Below are positions 16,978 through 26,614 of a stretch of DNA of 64,000 bases, in pieces. The first letter of the stretch is position 1. Every line of letters begins with the position of its first letter. A model generated the notes under the pieces. It made no database searches and was not told the DNA's origin. It worked only from the letters and a program-made list of their open reading frames with translations. The stretch lies in the NCBI GenBank assembly GCA_964542225.1, contig CAZITO010000002.1:15112-79111 (forward strand), read 5' to 3'. This DNA comes from Scybalousia_A sp964542225. Its GTDB lineage: Bacteria; Bacteroidota; Bacteroidia; Bacteroidales; P3. The position numbers were made by a program, and so were the translations under genes.

Positions 16978-16997
16978 AGTATCTCTTACATAGAGAG
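16978..16997 (-). repeat. Right inverted repeat of the invertible segment
   Basis: AGTATCTCTTACATAGAGAG, the exact inverted copy of 16805-16824. It ends 14 bases before the start codon of the modification gene, so any transcript from inside the segment carries the repeat in its leader. Confidence 0.9.
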
Positions 16998-17011
16998 GAA
17001 AGGAAGATAAT

Positions 17012-18856
17012 ATGGACAACAAGAATCTATTTATAGAATTAGAGAAACTTCTTCGTATGGAAAGCATCTATTGCACTGAAGATAGTGTACTTCTGAAGAA
17101 TGCAATTGTAGAGGCTGCTCTTGCGCTCCGTCCGGAGTTAATTACAAAGTTGCTTACGCACGATGGGTTAAAACGCAATTTCTTTACAGAGGTTGAAGGT
17201 GTTTTAGTTTTTGACAAGGTTAAGTTTCAAAAGTTTGTCATGAACAAACGATTCTTGCCCGATAGCTATACATCGTTTAAAAACAAAGTCGGATTGACCA
17301 ATGACGATGGTGATTTTCTTTCAGAGAGTCGCGAGGTTGTTCTTTCGTGGCCATACAAAGATTGCGTACTCGAAGGTGGACAGACAAAAGAGGATACAAA
17401 ACGTAATGAAGTGTTTTGGAATGAGATTCTAGCTCCAGACGAAATCAACCGCTTGACGGAACCAAAGGTGCTGACCAATTTCAAACGCTATGACGCAGAT
17501 GGCGAGCACGAGGTGGAAAGCATTTCAATGGATGATAACCTCATCATCAAAGGTAATAACTTGCTTGCACTGCACTCCCTGAAAAAGAAGTATGCAGGTA
17601 AAGTGAAGCTGATTTATATTGATCCGCCATATAATACTGGTAGTGATAGTTTTGGATATAATGATAGTTTTAATCATTCATCTTGGCTCACTTTTATGAA
17701 AAATCGTTTAGAAACTGCAAAAGAGTTACTAAAAGATGATGGTGTTATTTTTGTGCAATGCGATGATAATGAGCAAGCATACTTGAAAATCTTAATGGAC
17801 AGTATTTTTACTCGTGAAAGATTTATAGCAACGATTGTATACAGAAGAAGAAAATCTCAAGCAAATCTTAGTAAAAATATATCTCCTATTCATGATTTTA
17901 TACTTTGCTATGGTGGTTCTGCTTCTACGATACTAAATAATGTTGAGGCAGATATTGATGATAGTGATTATAAAAATCCTGACAACGATGATAGAGGACC
18001 ATATAAGAGTATGCCTTGTACAAATAAAGGTGGCTCTAAATATACAATTGTTACACATACGGGAGTGTCAATTACCGATGAATGGCGTTTTAAGAAAGAA
18101 ACCTATGATGAATTAGAGAGAAATAATAGACTAATTTTTCCTCGTGGAGGTGATGGTAAACCAAGATACAAATTATTTTTGGCAGACAAGATTAAAGAGG
18201 GTGTCGTTGCCAATACTTGGTGGGACAATGTTGGTTCAAACCAAGAAGCATCAAAAGAAGTTGAGTTTCTTTTAGGTAATGAAGCCTTTGCATTTCCTAA
18301 AGCAGAAATGCTTATGAAAAAAATCATTTCACTTGGTTCAAATGAAAGAGATATAATTCTTGATTTTCATTTAGGTAGTGGAACGACAGCGGCAGTTGCC
18401 CATAAAATGAATAGAAGATATATCGGTATAGAGCAGATGGATTATATTGAAAATATTTCTTGTGAACGATTGAAGAAGGTAATTGAAGGAGAACAAGGAG
18501 GTGTTTCAAAATCTGTAAATTGGCGGGGCGGAGGTTCCTTTATATATTGTGAACTCGCAAAAGCCAATCAGCAATTTGCCGATGCTATAGAGCGAGTATC
18601 ATCTACGGAGGAACTTGCTGTTATATGGAAACAAATGCAAGAAACCGGATTCCTTAGTTGGAAAGTAAATCCCAAGGAGATTGATGTCAATGCTGATGAT
18701 TTTACCTCTCTTGCCATTGAAGATCAAAAGCGTTTTCTCATAGAGTGTTTAGATAAGAACTTGCTTTATGTTCCATATTCTGAGATTGACAATGCAGAGT
18801 TTGGCATCAGTGAAAACGATAAGAAGATAAATAACCAATTCTATCAAACGAAGTAG
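17012..18856 (+). CDS. mod: Type III restriction-modification system, modification methyltransferase (Mod)
   Basis: A 614-residue beta-class N6-adenine methyltransferase. Motif IV DPPYNTG lies at about residue 203 and motif I LDFHLGSGTT at about 449, the motif order of type III Mod enzymes, with the target recognition domain between them. Mod recognises the DNA sequence and methylates adenine on one strand. The central portion (about 17640-18480) is visibly richer in A and T than the flanks, as expected if the recognition domain was exchanged between alleles. It is followed by res after four bases. The invertible segment directly upstream would make its expression phase variable. Confidence 0.93.
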   Translation: MDNKNLFIELEKLLRMESIYCTEDSVLLKNAIVEAALALRPELITKLLTHDGLKRNFFTEVEGVLVFDKVKFQKFVMNKRFLPDSYTSFKNKVGLTNDDGDFLSESREVVLSWPYKDCVLEGGQTKEDTKRNEVFWNEILAPDEINRLTEPKVLTNFKRYDADGEHEVESISMDDNLIIKGNNLLALHSLKKKYAGKVKLIYIDPPYNTGSDSFGYNDSFNHSSWLTFMKNRLETAKELLKDDGVIFVQCDDNEQAYLKILMDSIFTRERFIATIVYRRRKSQANLSKNISPIHDFILCYGGSASTILNNVEADIDDSDYKNPDNDDRGPYKSMPCTNKGGSKYTIVTHTGVSITDEWRFKKETYDELERNNRLIFPRGGDGKPRYKLFLADKIKEGVVANTWWDNVGSNQEASKEVEFLLGNEAFAFPKAEMLMKKIISLGSNERDIILDFHLGSGTTAAVAHKMNRRYIGIEQMDYIENISCERLKKVIEGEQGGVSKSVNWRGGGSFIYCELAKANQQFADAIERVSSTEELAVIWKQMQETGFLSWKVNPKEIDVNADDFTSLAIEDQKRFLIECLDKNLLYVPYSEIDNAEFGISENDKKINNQFYQTK

Positions 18857-18860
18857 CATT

Positions 18861-21503
18861 ATGAAATACTTACAAGATACGCTTCGTGAAGAATTCGGCA
18901 AACGTTCAATTGCTAACATTGAAATGCCAAAATACTTTGCGACTTCGCTTAACCCAATGATGAAACTACGTCCTTATCAAGAGGAGTGCTTCAGATATTT
19001 CATTACCTATTGGCAAAATGATTTCGATGCGAAGGAACTTAAACCACATCTATTGTTCCACATGGCAACAGGTAGTGGTAAAACGCTCATTATGGCTGGT
19101 GCTATGCTATACCTTTACGAACAGGGGTATCGTAACTTTCTTTTCTTTGTTGATTCTACAAATATCATAGAAAAGACGAAAGATAATTTCTTAAATACAG
19201 CATCGGCAAAATACCTTTTCGGACAGTCAATCAATATTGGTAATAAGCAAGTAGAAATAAGGCTTGTAGATAATTTTCAAGCGGTAGATGAAAATTGTAT
19301 CAATCTATGTTTGACAACCATTCAAGGACTGCATATTTCTTTGAATACGCCTAAAGAGAATGCTGTTACCATAGAAGATTTTGCAGACAAAAGAATTGTA
19401 CTTATATCTGATGAAGCACATCACACGAATACAGCTACTAAAAAAGGAAAGAAAACAGTAGTTGCAGAGCAAGGTTCTTTATTTGCTGAGAGCGATTTTG
19501 AGTCAACAGAAGATTGGGAAACAACTGTGATGAAAATCTTCCATAGCAACGAAACGAATGTTCTGTTGGAGTTTACAGCAACAGAAGACTTTCATGATGC
19601 CAATATTGCCGATAAATATGAGAACAAAGTAATCTTCGACTATCCATTGAAGAAATTCCGTGAAGATGGCTATTCAAAAGATATATCGGTTGTTCAGAGC
19701 GATTTATCGCCAATAGATCGAGCCATTCAATGTGTGCTATTGAGCCAATACAAGAGAAAATTGTTTTCGAGTATTCATCAGGATATTAAACCTGTTATGA
19801 TGCTTAAATCGAAAACCATTGCCGACAATAAGAAATTTTATGATGAGTTCATAAATACTATTAAACGGTTGAATATTGAAGACATTGAACGCATCGCCTC
19901 TAATGCCAAAGGCGATATGATTGATGTATTTTCATATGTGTCAGAACAAGGAATTGAATTTGAAAATCTGCTCCTTGAAATAAAAGAAGATTTTAAGGAA
20001 GATAATCTATTGTTGGTTGATGGTAATAATATATCGCCCGACAAACAGTTGAAATTAAATTCATTGGAAGCAAAAGACAATGAATTTAGAGTCGTGTTTG
20101 CTGTTGATATGCTTAACGAGGGCTGGGATGTGTTGAACTTGTTTGACATTGTACGTCTTTACGAAACACGCGATTCCAGACATGGCAAGGTGGGTAAGAC
20201 AACAATGCAGGAAGCGCAATTGATAGGGCGTGGTGCCAGATATATGCCTTTTACCGAGCCTACCGGAGAGCTAAAGACAGGGGAACGTAAGTTTGATAAC
20301 GATACAACCAACCGACTTAGAGCATTAGAAACGTTGCATTACCATAGTGTAAGTAATCCAAAATATCTGAACGAGCTAAAACAAGCAATGGTTCAGACTG
20401 GCATTGTAGCCAAAGAAGTCAAAACCATAGAACTCAAATTCAAAGACTCATTTAAGAAGACATCGCTTTACAACGACGGATATGTATTTGCGAATAAGCT
20501 TGAATCATATATGCTCAATGAAGAAATTACCTCCTTAGGCGAAGCTATTCTGAAAAAAGAATACAAGGTACGCATAAAGAGTGGGGATATGAGTACAAGT
20601 TTGGTATTTGAATCCGGAACTTCATCAAACACCACCTCTGTACCTTATCGAGCATTTGAATTTGGAGACTTGGGTAATCATGTCATTCGTGCTGCAATTA
20701 ATCGATTTGAAGCTTTTAAGTTTTCTAACCTCAAAGATACTTATCCCAAATTGGAGTCTATAAAAGATTTTATTGAAAACTATTCATATTTGGCAGGGAT
20801 CAATATTTTTATATACGCCAAGCAAGAAGTGTTAGACAACTTGACTCAAAAAGAGAAACTCTTTTGTGCAATAGAGGTCCTTCGTCAGATAGAACCATTG
20901 CTATCAAAAGGCGGTATCGGATATAAGGGAACTAAATTGTTCGAACCTAAGGAAATAAAGGATGTGTTCCGTGAACGTACACAGAAATTCTCACTTGATG
21001 GTTCATCCGATAAGGAACTGGGTAAGTCTATGATGGAAACCGAGAATATGTATCTGCGTATGGACTTGTCTAAAGCCGATTGGCATGCATACGAAGATTG
21101 TTTCGGAACATCGGAAGAGAAGCATCTTATCCGATACATAGAGTCTATATATCAAAAACTTGCAGAAAAGTATCACGATATATATTTGCTACGCAATGAA
21201 AAGGATTTGAAAATTTATAGTTTCACATCTGAAGATGCCTATCAACCGGATTATGTTCTATTCTTGAAAAAGAAGAATGATTGTGCAAAGACTGACTATA
21301 TTCAGATATTCATAGAACCAAAGGGGAAGCATTTGCGTAGCACAGATAAATGGAAAGAGGATGCAATGAAACAGATTAGAGAGAATGCCGATATTCGTTT
21401 CTCTACTCAAAGTACCAATTTTAATGTGTGGGGGATGCCTTTCTTCACAGAAGGCGAACGCCACATCTTTGATAACGCAATAAAACAATCTTTAGGAGTC
21501 TGA
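18861..21503 (+). CDS. res: Type III restriction-modification system, restriction subunit (Res)
   Basis: An 880-residue superfamily 2 helicase-nuclease. Walker A is MATGSGKTLIM (about residues 68-78), the DEAH box is ISDEAHHTN (about 180-188), and motif III FTATEDF lies near 239. Motif VI is in QLIGRGARYMPF near 454. The C-terminal PD-(D/E)xK nuclease is visible as PDYVLFL (about 796) and FIEPKGKH (about 817). Res cuts DNA when bound to Mod. The gene is intact, follows mod by four bases and ends at a terminator. Toxicity of cutting without prior methylation is one reason why the shared promoter switch is notable. Confidence 0.93.
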   Translation: MKYLQDTLREEFGKRSIANIEMPKYFATSLNPMMKLRPYQEECFRYFITYWQNDFDAKELKPHLLFHMATGSGKTLIMAGAMLYLYEQGYRNFLFFVDSTNIIEKTKDNFLNTASAKYLFGQSINIGNKQVEIRLVDNFQAVDENCINLCLTTIQGLHISLNTPKENAVTIEDFADKRIVLISDEAHHTNTATKKGKKTVVAEQGSLFAESDFESTEDWETTVMKIFHSNETNVLLEFTATEDFHDANIADKYENKVIFDYPLKKFREDGYSKDISVVQSDLSPIDRAIQCVLLSQYKRKLFSSIHQDIKPVMMLKSKTIADNKKFYDEFINTIKRLNIEDIERIASNAKGDMIDVFSYVSEQGIEFENLLLEIKEDFKEDNLLLVDGNNISPDKQLKLNSLEAKDNEFRVVFAVDMLNEGWDVLNLFDIVRLYETRDSRHGKVGKTTMQEAQLIGRGARYMPFTEPTGELKTGERKFDNDTTNRLRALETLHYHSVSNPKYLNELKQAMVQTGIVAKEVKTIELKFKDSFKKTSLYNDGYVFANKLESYMLNEEITSLGEAILKKEYKVRIKSGDMSTSLVFESGTSSNTTSVPYRAFEFGDLGNHVIRAAINRFEAFKFSNLKDTYPKLESIKDFIENYSYLAGINIFIYAKQEVLDNLTQKEKLFCAIEVLRQIEPLLSKGGIGYKGTKLFEPKEIKDVFRERTQKFSLDGSSDKELGKSMMETENMYLRMDLSKADWHAYEDCFGTSEEKHLIRYIESIYQKLAEKYHDIYLLRNEKDLKIYSFTSEDAYQPDYVLFLKKKNDCAKTDYIQIFIEPKGKHLRSTDKWKEDAMKQIRENADIRFSTQSTNFNVWGMPFFTEGERHIFDNAIKQSLGV

Positions 21504-21527
21504 TACATAGGTATATATAAAGTTATA

Positions 21528-21573
21528 AACCACCGTAAATTGTGCATAGCATAGTTTATGGTGGTTTTCTTTT
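21528..21573 (+). terminator. Rho-independent terminator of the type III operon
   Basis: AACCACCGTAAA (21528-21539) pairs with TTTATGGTGGTT (21555-21566) through one G-T wobble, followed by TTCTTTT. It separates the restriction operon from the reverse transcriptase genes. Confidence 0.8.
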
Positions 21574-21630
21574 GAAATCCTGTCAATAAATTATTCTCCG
21601 TTGAAAAGGAAATAATTGCAAAATAACCTA

Positions 21631-21638
21631 TACCTTTG
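21631..21638 (+). promoter_or_regulatory. Promoter -7 element of the reverse transcriptase pair
   Basis: TACCTTTG, nine bases before the first reverse transcriptase ATG, would give a nearly leaderless mRNA. No TTG lies at the usual distance. It shows that the pair has its own transcription unit after the upstream terminator. Confidence 0.5.
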
Positions 21639-21647
21639 TGAGAAAAT

Positions 21648-23087
21648 ATGAGTTTTATGCTTGATCAGTCTTTTAGTTATGATACAATTAATACGGTCTT
21701 TATGCAGTCTAATCGCAAAGGACAAGTAAAGAAAGAATTCCTTTCAGCAGAATATTTAGAAACTGCAAAGGAATATAGAGCTATGCGTCATACTATAAAC
21801 ACTTTGAAGAAAAAATCAAAAGGTCAACGAACACAGGAGGATGAAATTGCTATTCTTGAATTAGAAACTCAAATGAAGGATAATGCAGCAAGGCAGAAAG
21901 ACTTACTAAAAGAGTGTCTTTCAAGAATAGCTGTAAATATTAATAACCGAGATTTTAGATTCACTTTAACTCCAAAGCAATCAGATGATCCAAACAAGCC
22001 CAATTATGTTATTGGGAAAACGGCTGAAGAATTCTTTGCCATGAAAATTCTCTGTAAAAATTTGAAGCATACATTTGACTTACAAATGACAAGTCGTAAT
22101 AATCTTTTGCATCAAGTAAAACAGTTGTTTAAAGAAGACAAACATCCTAAATACATCATAAGAACAGATATTCAACACTGTTTTGAATCTATACCTCATA
22201 AACAACTGTTTGAGTTAATAGAGAATAATACCCTTCTAGATTTCAAAAATAAAACGATGCTAAAAGGATTAATATGCAATGAATTTGAACGTAAAAATCT
22301 TCGGCGCTTAGTTACACAAACTAACACTGGAATTCCACGAGGTTGTGCAATAAGTTCTTATTTGGCAGAATTATACTTATCTAAAATAGACAAACAGATT
22401 AAAGAAGAAATTGGAGAAATAGCATATTATAATAGATATGTTGATGATATTATAATCATAATACATCCTAGTCAAATCTCAACATACAAAAAGACCATCA
22501 ATGAATACAAATGCATAATTGAGGGAATATTTAAAGACAAAGGATTGACACTTTCGCCTGATAAGACTAAAGAATTTGATTTAAATAATAACAATAGTAC
22601 TTGTAAATTTGATTTTCTTGGCTACCGTTTTGATGTATCAAATAATAATGTTAAGATATCTCATTCATGCAGTAAGATAAAAAAGACGAAATCTCGTATT
22701 AATAAATTGTTTCATGTATTTGACAATTTGTTGTCAAAGGATTATTTAACAGCTAAGTCATATATATTTGATGCGTTACGCATATTGACAGCTAACACAA
22801 ATTTACATAACAATAAGAAAGGAATAAAAATTGGTGCCTATTACTCGAACCAAATATTAGATGACGCTTCTGCTTTAAGTCTGTATGACAAATATTTGGC
22901 AAGTAAGATTGAAAAGATTTCTTTACCAATAATCGGTTTCCAGTCAGAAGGGGAACGTCAAACGGAAGAGGCTGAACTAAAAAGAGTCCTTCTAAAAAAT
23001 GCCCGTTTTGTTAATGGATTTGATAGTAGAAAAAGATTTTGTATAAGTAAACAACGTTTGCAAAAAATTAGAAGTTCATTGGTATGA
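21648..23087 (+). CDS. drt3a: Defence-associated reverse transcriptase, Drt3a-like (first of a pair)
   Basis: A 479-residue reverse transcriptase. The fingers/palm motifs are visible: IIRTDIQHCFESIPH (motif A, about residues 170-184), GIPRGCAISSYLAELYL (about 227-243), and YNRYVDDIIIII (motif C, about 259-270) with the catalytic Asp pair, then FDFLGYRF. An N-terminal helical extension of about 140 residues precedes the palm. There is no maturase or integrase domain, so it is not a group II intron or retroelement protein. Its stop overlaps the next reverse transcriptase start in ATGA. Two adjacent reverse transcriptases of unequal size are the hallmark of DRT type 3 (UG3 plus UG8). Assignment to Drt3a rests on order, size and pairing. 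Confidence 0.82.
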   Translation: MSFMLDQSFSYDTINTVFMQSNRKGQVKKEFLSAEYLETAKEYRAMRHTINTLKKKSKGQRTQEDEIAILELETQMKDNAARQKDLLKECLSRIAVNINNRDFRFTLTPKQSDDPNKPNYVIGKTAEEFFAMKILCKNLKHTFDLQMTSRNNLLHQVKQLFKEDKHPKYIIRTDIQHCFESIPHKQLFELIENNTLLDFKNKTMLKGLICNEFERKNLRRLVTQTNTGIPRGCAISSYLAELYLSKIDKQIKEEIGEIAYYNRYVDDIIIIIHPSQISTYKKTINEYKCIIEGIFKDKGLTLSPDKTKEFDLNNNNSTCKFDFLGYRFDVSNNNVKISHSCSKIKKTKSRINKLFHVFDNLLSKDYLTAKSYIFDALRILTANTNLHNNKKGIKIGAYYSNQILDDASALSLYDKYLASKIEKISLPIIGFQSEGERQTEEAELKRVLLKNARFVNGFDSRKRFCISKQRLQKIRSSLV

Positions 23088-25288
23088 AAAAGCAGAAGAA
23101 GATAAAATTGAATTATGGCAAGGAAAGGGTTTTGTTTTCAGATGTATTGCCATATGAAACCCCATTGACCTTTTCAAATCGTTATCTCTATCGTTTTATT
23201 TCAAAGTATAAATTTTACATAGATGAGGAACGTGACGATAAAGGCAAGTTATTCATTACCGTCAAACCAGAGAAAGAGATAAGTGCAGACGAACATAACT
23301 TTGCTCGTCTGCTGTTTGGTCTTTCAAACGACCCAGGTCTAAAGTCGAATAGCGTATTTTACCCTTTTCAGTTTAATATAGCCCATAAGATTGGGAAAAG
23401 CAGAATCCTTACAGTTATACATCCTTTGAATCAATTGCAAATTGTTGATTTCTATGAAAAGTACAAATATGCAATATTATACCTATGTTCAAAAAGTAAT
23501 TTCTCTTTGAGAAAACCCGTAAAAGTCGCTCAATATTTCTATTACAGAGATAAGTTGCACGCAAATTTATTGGGAAAGAAACGAGAGAGTGTAGAATTGT
23601 ATTTTAATGAATATGAGAATCTAAAGAGTTATTTTAGCTATCAAAAGTACTCGAATATTTACAAATTCTATGAAGATTATCGTTATCAAAGAGCTGAGAA
23701 AAAATTTAAGCACTTAGTAAAATTTGATCTTCAAAGTTGTTTTGATAGCATATATACACATTCAATAAGTTGGGCAGTTGGAGGTGGGAGAGATAATGTA
23801 AAACTCTTGCCTGGCTATAAGGGAAACTGGTTGGGTGATGCATTTGATGAAATGATGCAATCGCTCAATGCTCGTGAAACGAATGGAATTGTAATAGGCC
23901 CTGAATTCTCACGAATTTTTGCAGAAATAATTTTACAGAATATAGATGAAAAGGTTGAGAATGAACTCCGTAGGGGAAAATTAATCAATAAGGTTAATTA
24001 CGAATGCTATCGTTATGTAGATGATTATTTTCTATTTTATAACGACAAAAAAGAGGAACAACTCATTTTAGAATGTTTCTCTAAATGGCTATCTGAATAT
24101 AAATTATGTATAAGTCCATCAAAAACAGTAGAATACGATAGACCTTTTGTTACAAATGTGACAAAAGCGAAGTTAAGAATAAATAAATTGGTACAATCAG
24201 TAAGTAAACAAAAAATATGGGAACATGATGACATTAATCTTCCAATTGATGATACATTGGAGGATGTTGATGATGTTTCAAACTCAACGATAGAGCCAAA
24301 AGAGGAAGTTATTTCTAATGTCGATTTAGACAAAATAATATCATCTAAATTGTCATTATATGTAGACCCTAATAATACCATTGCGGAGTTCAAATCAATT
24401 ATTAGCGAAACTGCTGTATCATACAATGATGTTGCAAATTATACATTGGAAATATTAGGACGAAAAATAGATAGACTGTTAACCAAATTTGATATTGGTT
24501 ATAAAACTCTTTCTTGTGCCAAGATAGTAAATATTGCAGATAGAGATACTGTTCAAAATAAGCGAAAATCGGCTCAAAAACAGATTGTATCATATCTAAA
24601 TGGTGTTATTGATATCGCTTTCTTTATTTACAACGCCAATAGACAGATAAATACAACACTAAAGCTCCAGAAACTTCTTAACTCGATTGTAATATATGTT
24701 AGAAGTGACTATAAACAACAAAAAGATAAACATATTCGTTTTGATGATTATTTCCGTAATAATATACTTAAAAAAGTACAAGACGAGCTTTGCCTTATCT
24801 TAAAGACTGCGGGCAAATATAGTAATGCAATGCACGAAAGTATATATTTACTGGTGCTTGCCAAAAGTTTGGGTACAAGATATTTGTTCACTGAAGATAT
24901 TCTCAAGCAGTATATTAACAATAGTGGCATTAAATACAATATGTTTGTATGCCAAGTGCTTTTATACTATTATGGGAATCATAATATATACAAAGACCTT
25001 AAGAAAGAACTATTTGATAAGATTTTAGATATATACAAATCCGTTCCTACAACAGAGAGAAATAGAAATGCGGAATTGTCAATAATGACCTCAGACTTTA
25101 TGACTTGCCCATTTCTCTGCAAATCGGATAAAATATTATTGCTAAAAGAAATGGGCATCGACGAACCTAAAATTCAAGAAAGTATTATTAACTTTGCAGA
25201 GCAGAATAGGTATATTTTTACAAAATGGACAAAATTTGATTTGAATAAAGAATTACAAGCAAAGATTTCACAGGAAGTCTATTCATAG
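23084..25288 (+). CDS. drt3b: Defence-associated reverse transcriptase, Drt3b-like (second of a pair)
   Basis: A 734-residue reverse transcriptase-like protein. Motif A is LVKFDLQSCFDSIYTH (about residues 214-229), then a region NGIVIGPEFSRIFAEIILQNID (residues about 266-287), and motif C ECYRYVDDYFLFY (about 305-317). About 400 residues follow the palm without a known domain; they are charged and helical. It overlaps the first gene by four bases. In DRT3 both enzymes are required for phage defence. Recent reports, which I recall but cannot check here, describe Drt3a copying an AC-repeat of an ncRNA into GT-repeat DNA, and Drt3b making the complementary strand without a nucleic acid template. 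Confidence 0.82.
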   Translation: MKKQKKIKLNYGKERVLFSDVLPYETPLTFSNRYLYRFISKYKFYIDEERDDKGKLFITVKPEKEISADEHNFARLLFGLSNDPGLKSNSVFYPFQFNIAHKIGKSRILTVIHPLNQLQIVDFYEKYKYAILYLCSKSNFSLRKPVKVAQYFYYRDKLHANLLGKKRESVELYFNEYENLKSYFSYQKYSNIYKFYEDYRYQRAEKKFKHLVKFDLQSCFDSIYTHSISWAVGGGRDNVKLLPGYKGNWLGDAFDEMMQSLNARETNGIVIGPEFSRIFAEIILQNIDEKVENELRRGKLINKVNYECYRYVDDYFLFYNDKKEEQLILECFSKWLSEYKLCISPSKTVEYDRPFVTNVTKAKLRINKLVQSVSKQKIWEHDDINLPIDDTLEDVDDVSNSTIEPKEEVISNVDLDKIISSKLSLYVDPNNTIAEFKSIISETAVSYNDVANYTLEILGRKIDRLLTKFDIGYKTLSCAKIVNIADRDTVQNKRKSAQKQIVSYLNGVIDIAFFIYNANRQINTTLKLQKLLNSIVIYVRSDYKQQKDKHIRFDDYFRNNILKKVQDELCLILKTAGKYSNAMHESIYLLVLAKSLGTRYLFTEDILKQYINNSGIKYNMFVCQVLLYYYGNHNIYKDLKKELFDKILDIYKSVPTTERNRNAELSIMTSDFMTCPFLCKSDKILLLKEMGIDEPKIQESIINFAEQNRYIFTKWTKFDLNKELQAKISQEVYS

Positions 25289-25400
25289 TCTTTAACGTGG
25301 ATGGTCCAACTATTATCACACACATAACCTTCCACAAGTATGACGGATACAAGGATTATGGTAGCTCAAAGGTTGGATAGGGAGCTTAGGCTAAATGTGA
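25289..25400 (+). ncRNA. Candidate DRT3 ncRNA with AC-repeat in a hairpin loop
   Basis: Immediately after the stop of the second reverse transcriptase, GTGGATGGT (25297-25305) pairs with ACCTTCCAC (25327-25335), 8 of 9 positions. The 21-base loop contains CACACACA (25317-25324). A second short stem, AGCTC (25363-25367) with GAGCT (25382-25386), follows. DRT3 systems carry an ncRNA that provides a dinucleotide-repeat template, and this is the right motif at a plausible position. The 5' end may lie inside the preceding gene; the 3' end is a guess, set before the promoter at 25411. Confidence 0.65.
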
Positions 25401-25410
25401 TTTCTTTGCT

Positions 25411-25442
25411 TTTGTTCATAACAAATATTTATTGTACCTTTG
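25411..25442 (+). promoter_or_regulatory. Consensus Bacteroides promoter downstream of the DRT3 locus
   Basis: TTTG (25411-25414), 20 bases, TACCTTTG (25435-25442) followed by C: a full match. Downstream is only a 20-codon frame (ATG 25470, stop 25530-25532; MQNKTNKGTLLVSKSLPVVN) and then the 3' end of the opposite-strand integrase remnant. It therefore looks like the promoter of a gene lost at a deletion or insertion junction. Confidence 0.6.
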
Positions 25443-25536
25443 CATTCAGAAAAAGCGTTCTTTTCAATAATGCAGAATAAGACGAATAAGGGAACTTTGC
25501 TCGTTTCTAAATCGTTACCTGTCGTAAATTAAAATT

Positions 25537-26614
25537 CTATAAATCGTTTGTTTTCAACGATAAAGAAGAAATACTATGTCTTGTGCAATGGAATGAAATA
25601 TCCTTTGATATTCCACACTCTTTTATCATCTTTTTCAATGGTTTACAGATGTTCCAATAGTTAAGACTCGGGAATACCAACTTGTCCTCTTGAAATCTCT
25701 CATATCGCTTGATTATTTGTAATGGAATATCCAACAACTTCACTTGAAAATTGACCTTTGTCTTGTGTCGCTTAGATAATATCCACTTCTCACTGTTTAT
25801 CTCTACAATATCGTCGGTGGTCAGTTCCTTAATATCCACGAATGATAAGGCAGTGAAACTTGCAAACACGAATAGGTCACGGATATAAGCCAACTTCTTA
25901 TCCGAAAATTCGTGCGTCATAACAGTCTTGATTTCATCTTCGGTCAGGTATTGCCTCTCCTTGATATTCTGATTTACCCGATACTGAGCAAATGGATTTC
26001 TCGCTGTCAGTCCGTTATAATGTGCTTTAGCCACGATTATTTTCAGCCACATACAATGTGCCCATACACTACCATTGTGTAGTCCTGCACCAGTTGAGAG
26101 GTAGATTTCATACTCCTTGATAAAATCGGGAGTAAGTTCAAGCATAGAAATATCACTCCGTTTGTAGCACTTCTTGATAAATATAGCCAAATGGTTTCGT
26201 GACCTTACTCGCACCTTATAGGAACTTGTAGCACGGTCTATTCCTATACGCTTCTTGAAACTCTCATTGTCCTTATCAAAAGCACCGAGCAATGTTTCAT
26301 ACTCTGTTCCGATACTTTGATAGGCATTGCGAACCATTTCGGCAGTTACAAACGTTTCTCTATCTGAAATGCGTTGATAATGCTTGATGATTTGAGCCTT
26401 GATGTTATCCAAAGCCAAATTGATGTCTCGTGCCTCCTTGCTCTTGCCTTTTGCTCGGTTGCCTCTTTGCATCCCACATTGTTTTTGCAATGGTCAGTTT
26501 GCAACTGAATTGAGCCACCGAACCATTGATTGTAACTCGTCCCATAATCGGGACAATACCGTTTTTCTCCTTGCTTCCGTTCACGTAGAACAGCACCTTA
26601 AATGTACTTCGCAT
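25537..26614 (-). pseudogene. Tyrosine recombinase remnant, frameshifted and truncated
   Basis: The N-terminus (MRSTFKVLFYVNGSKEKNG, start 26614) runs in one frame to about 26460, then continues in another frame (AKGKSKEARDINLALDNIKAQ...). Core-binding and catalytic domains follow as far as ISFHCTRHSISS, after which the frame ends in unrelated residues and TAG at 25537. The GH box and catalytic tyrosine segment are missing. So the gene has both a frameshift and a lost 3' end. Its N-terminus is close to that of the integrases at 6829 and 8078, so it belongs to the same recombinase group and probably marks another element end. Confidence 0.8.

Noticed and set aside
21648..25288. The reverse transcriptase pair considered as a group II intron, retron or diversity-generating retroelement
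   Set aside because: No maturase or endonuclease domain, no intron RNA ends, no msr-msd structure or template/variable repeat was seen, and two adjacent reverse transcriptases fit DRT3.
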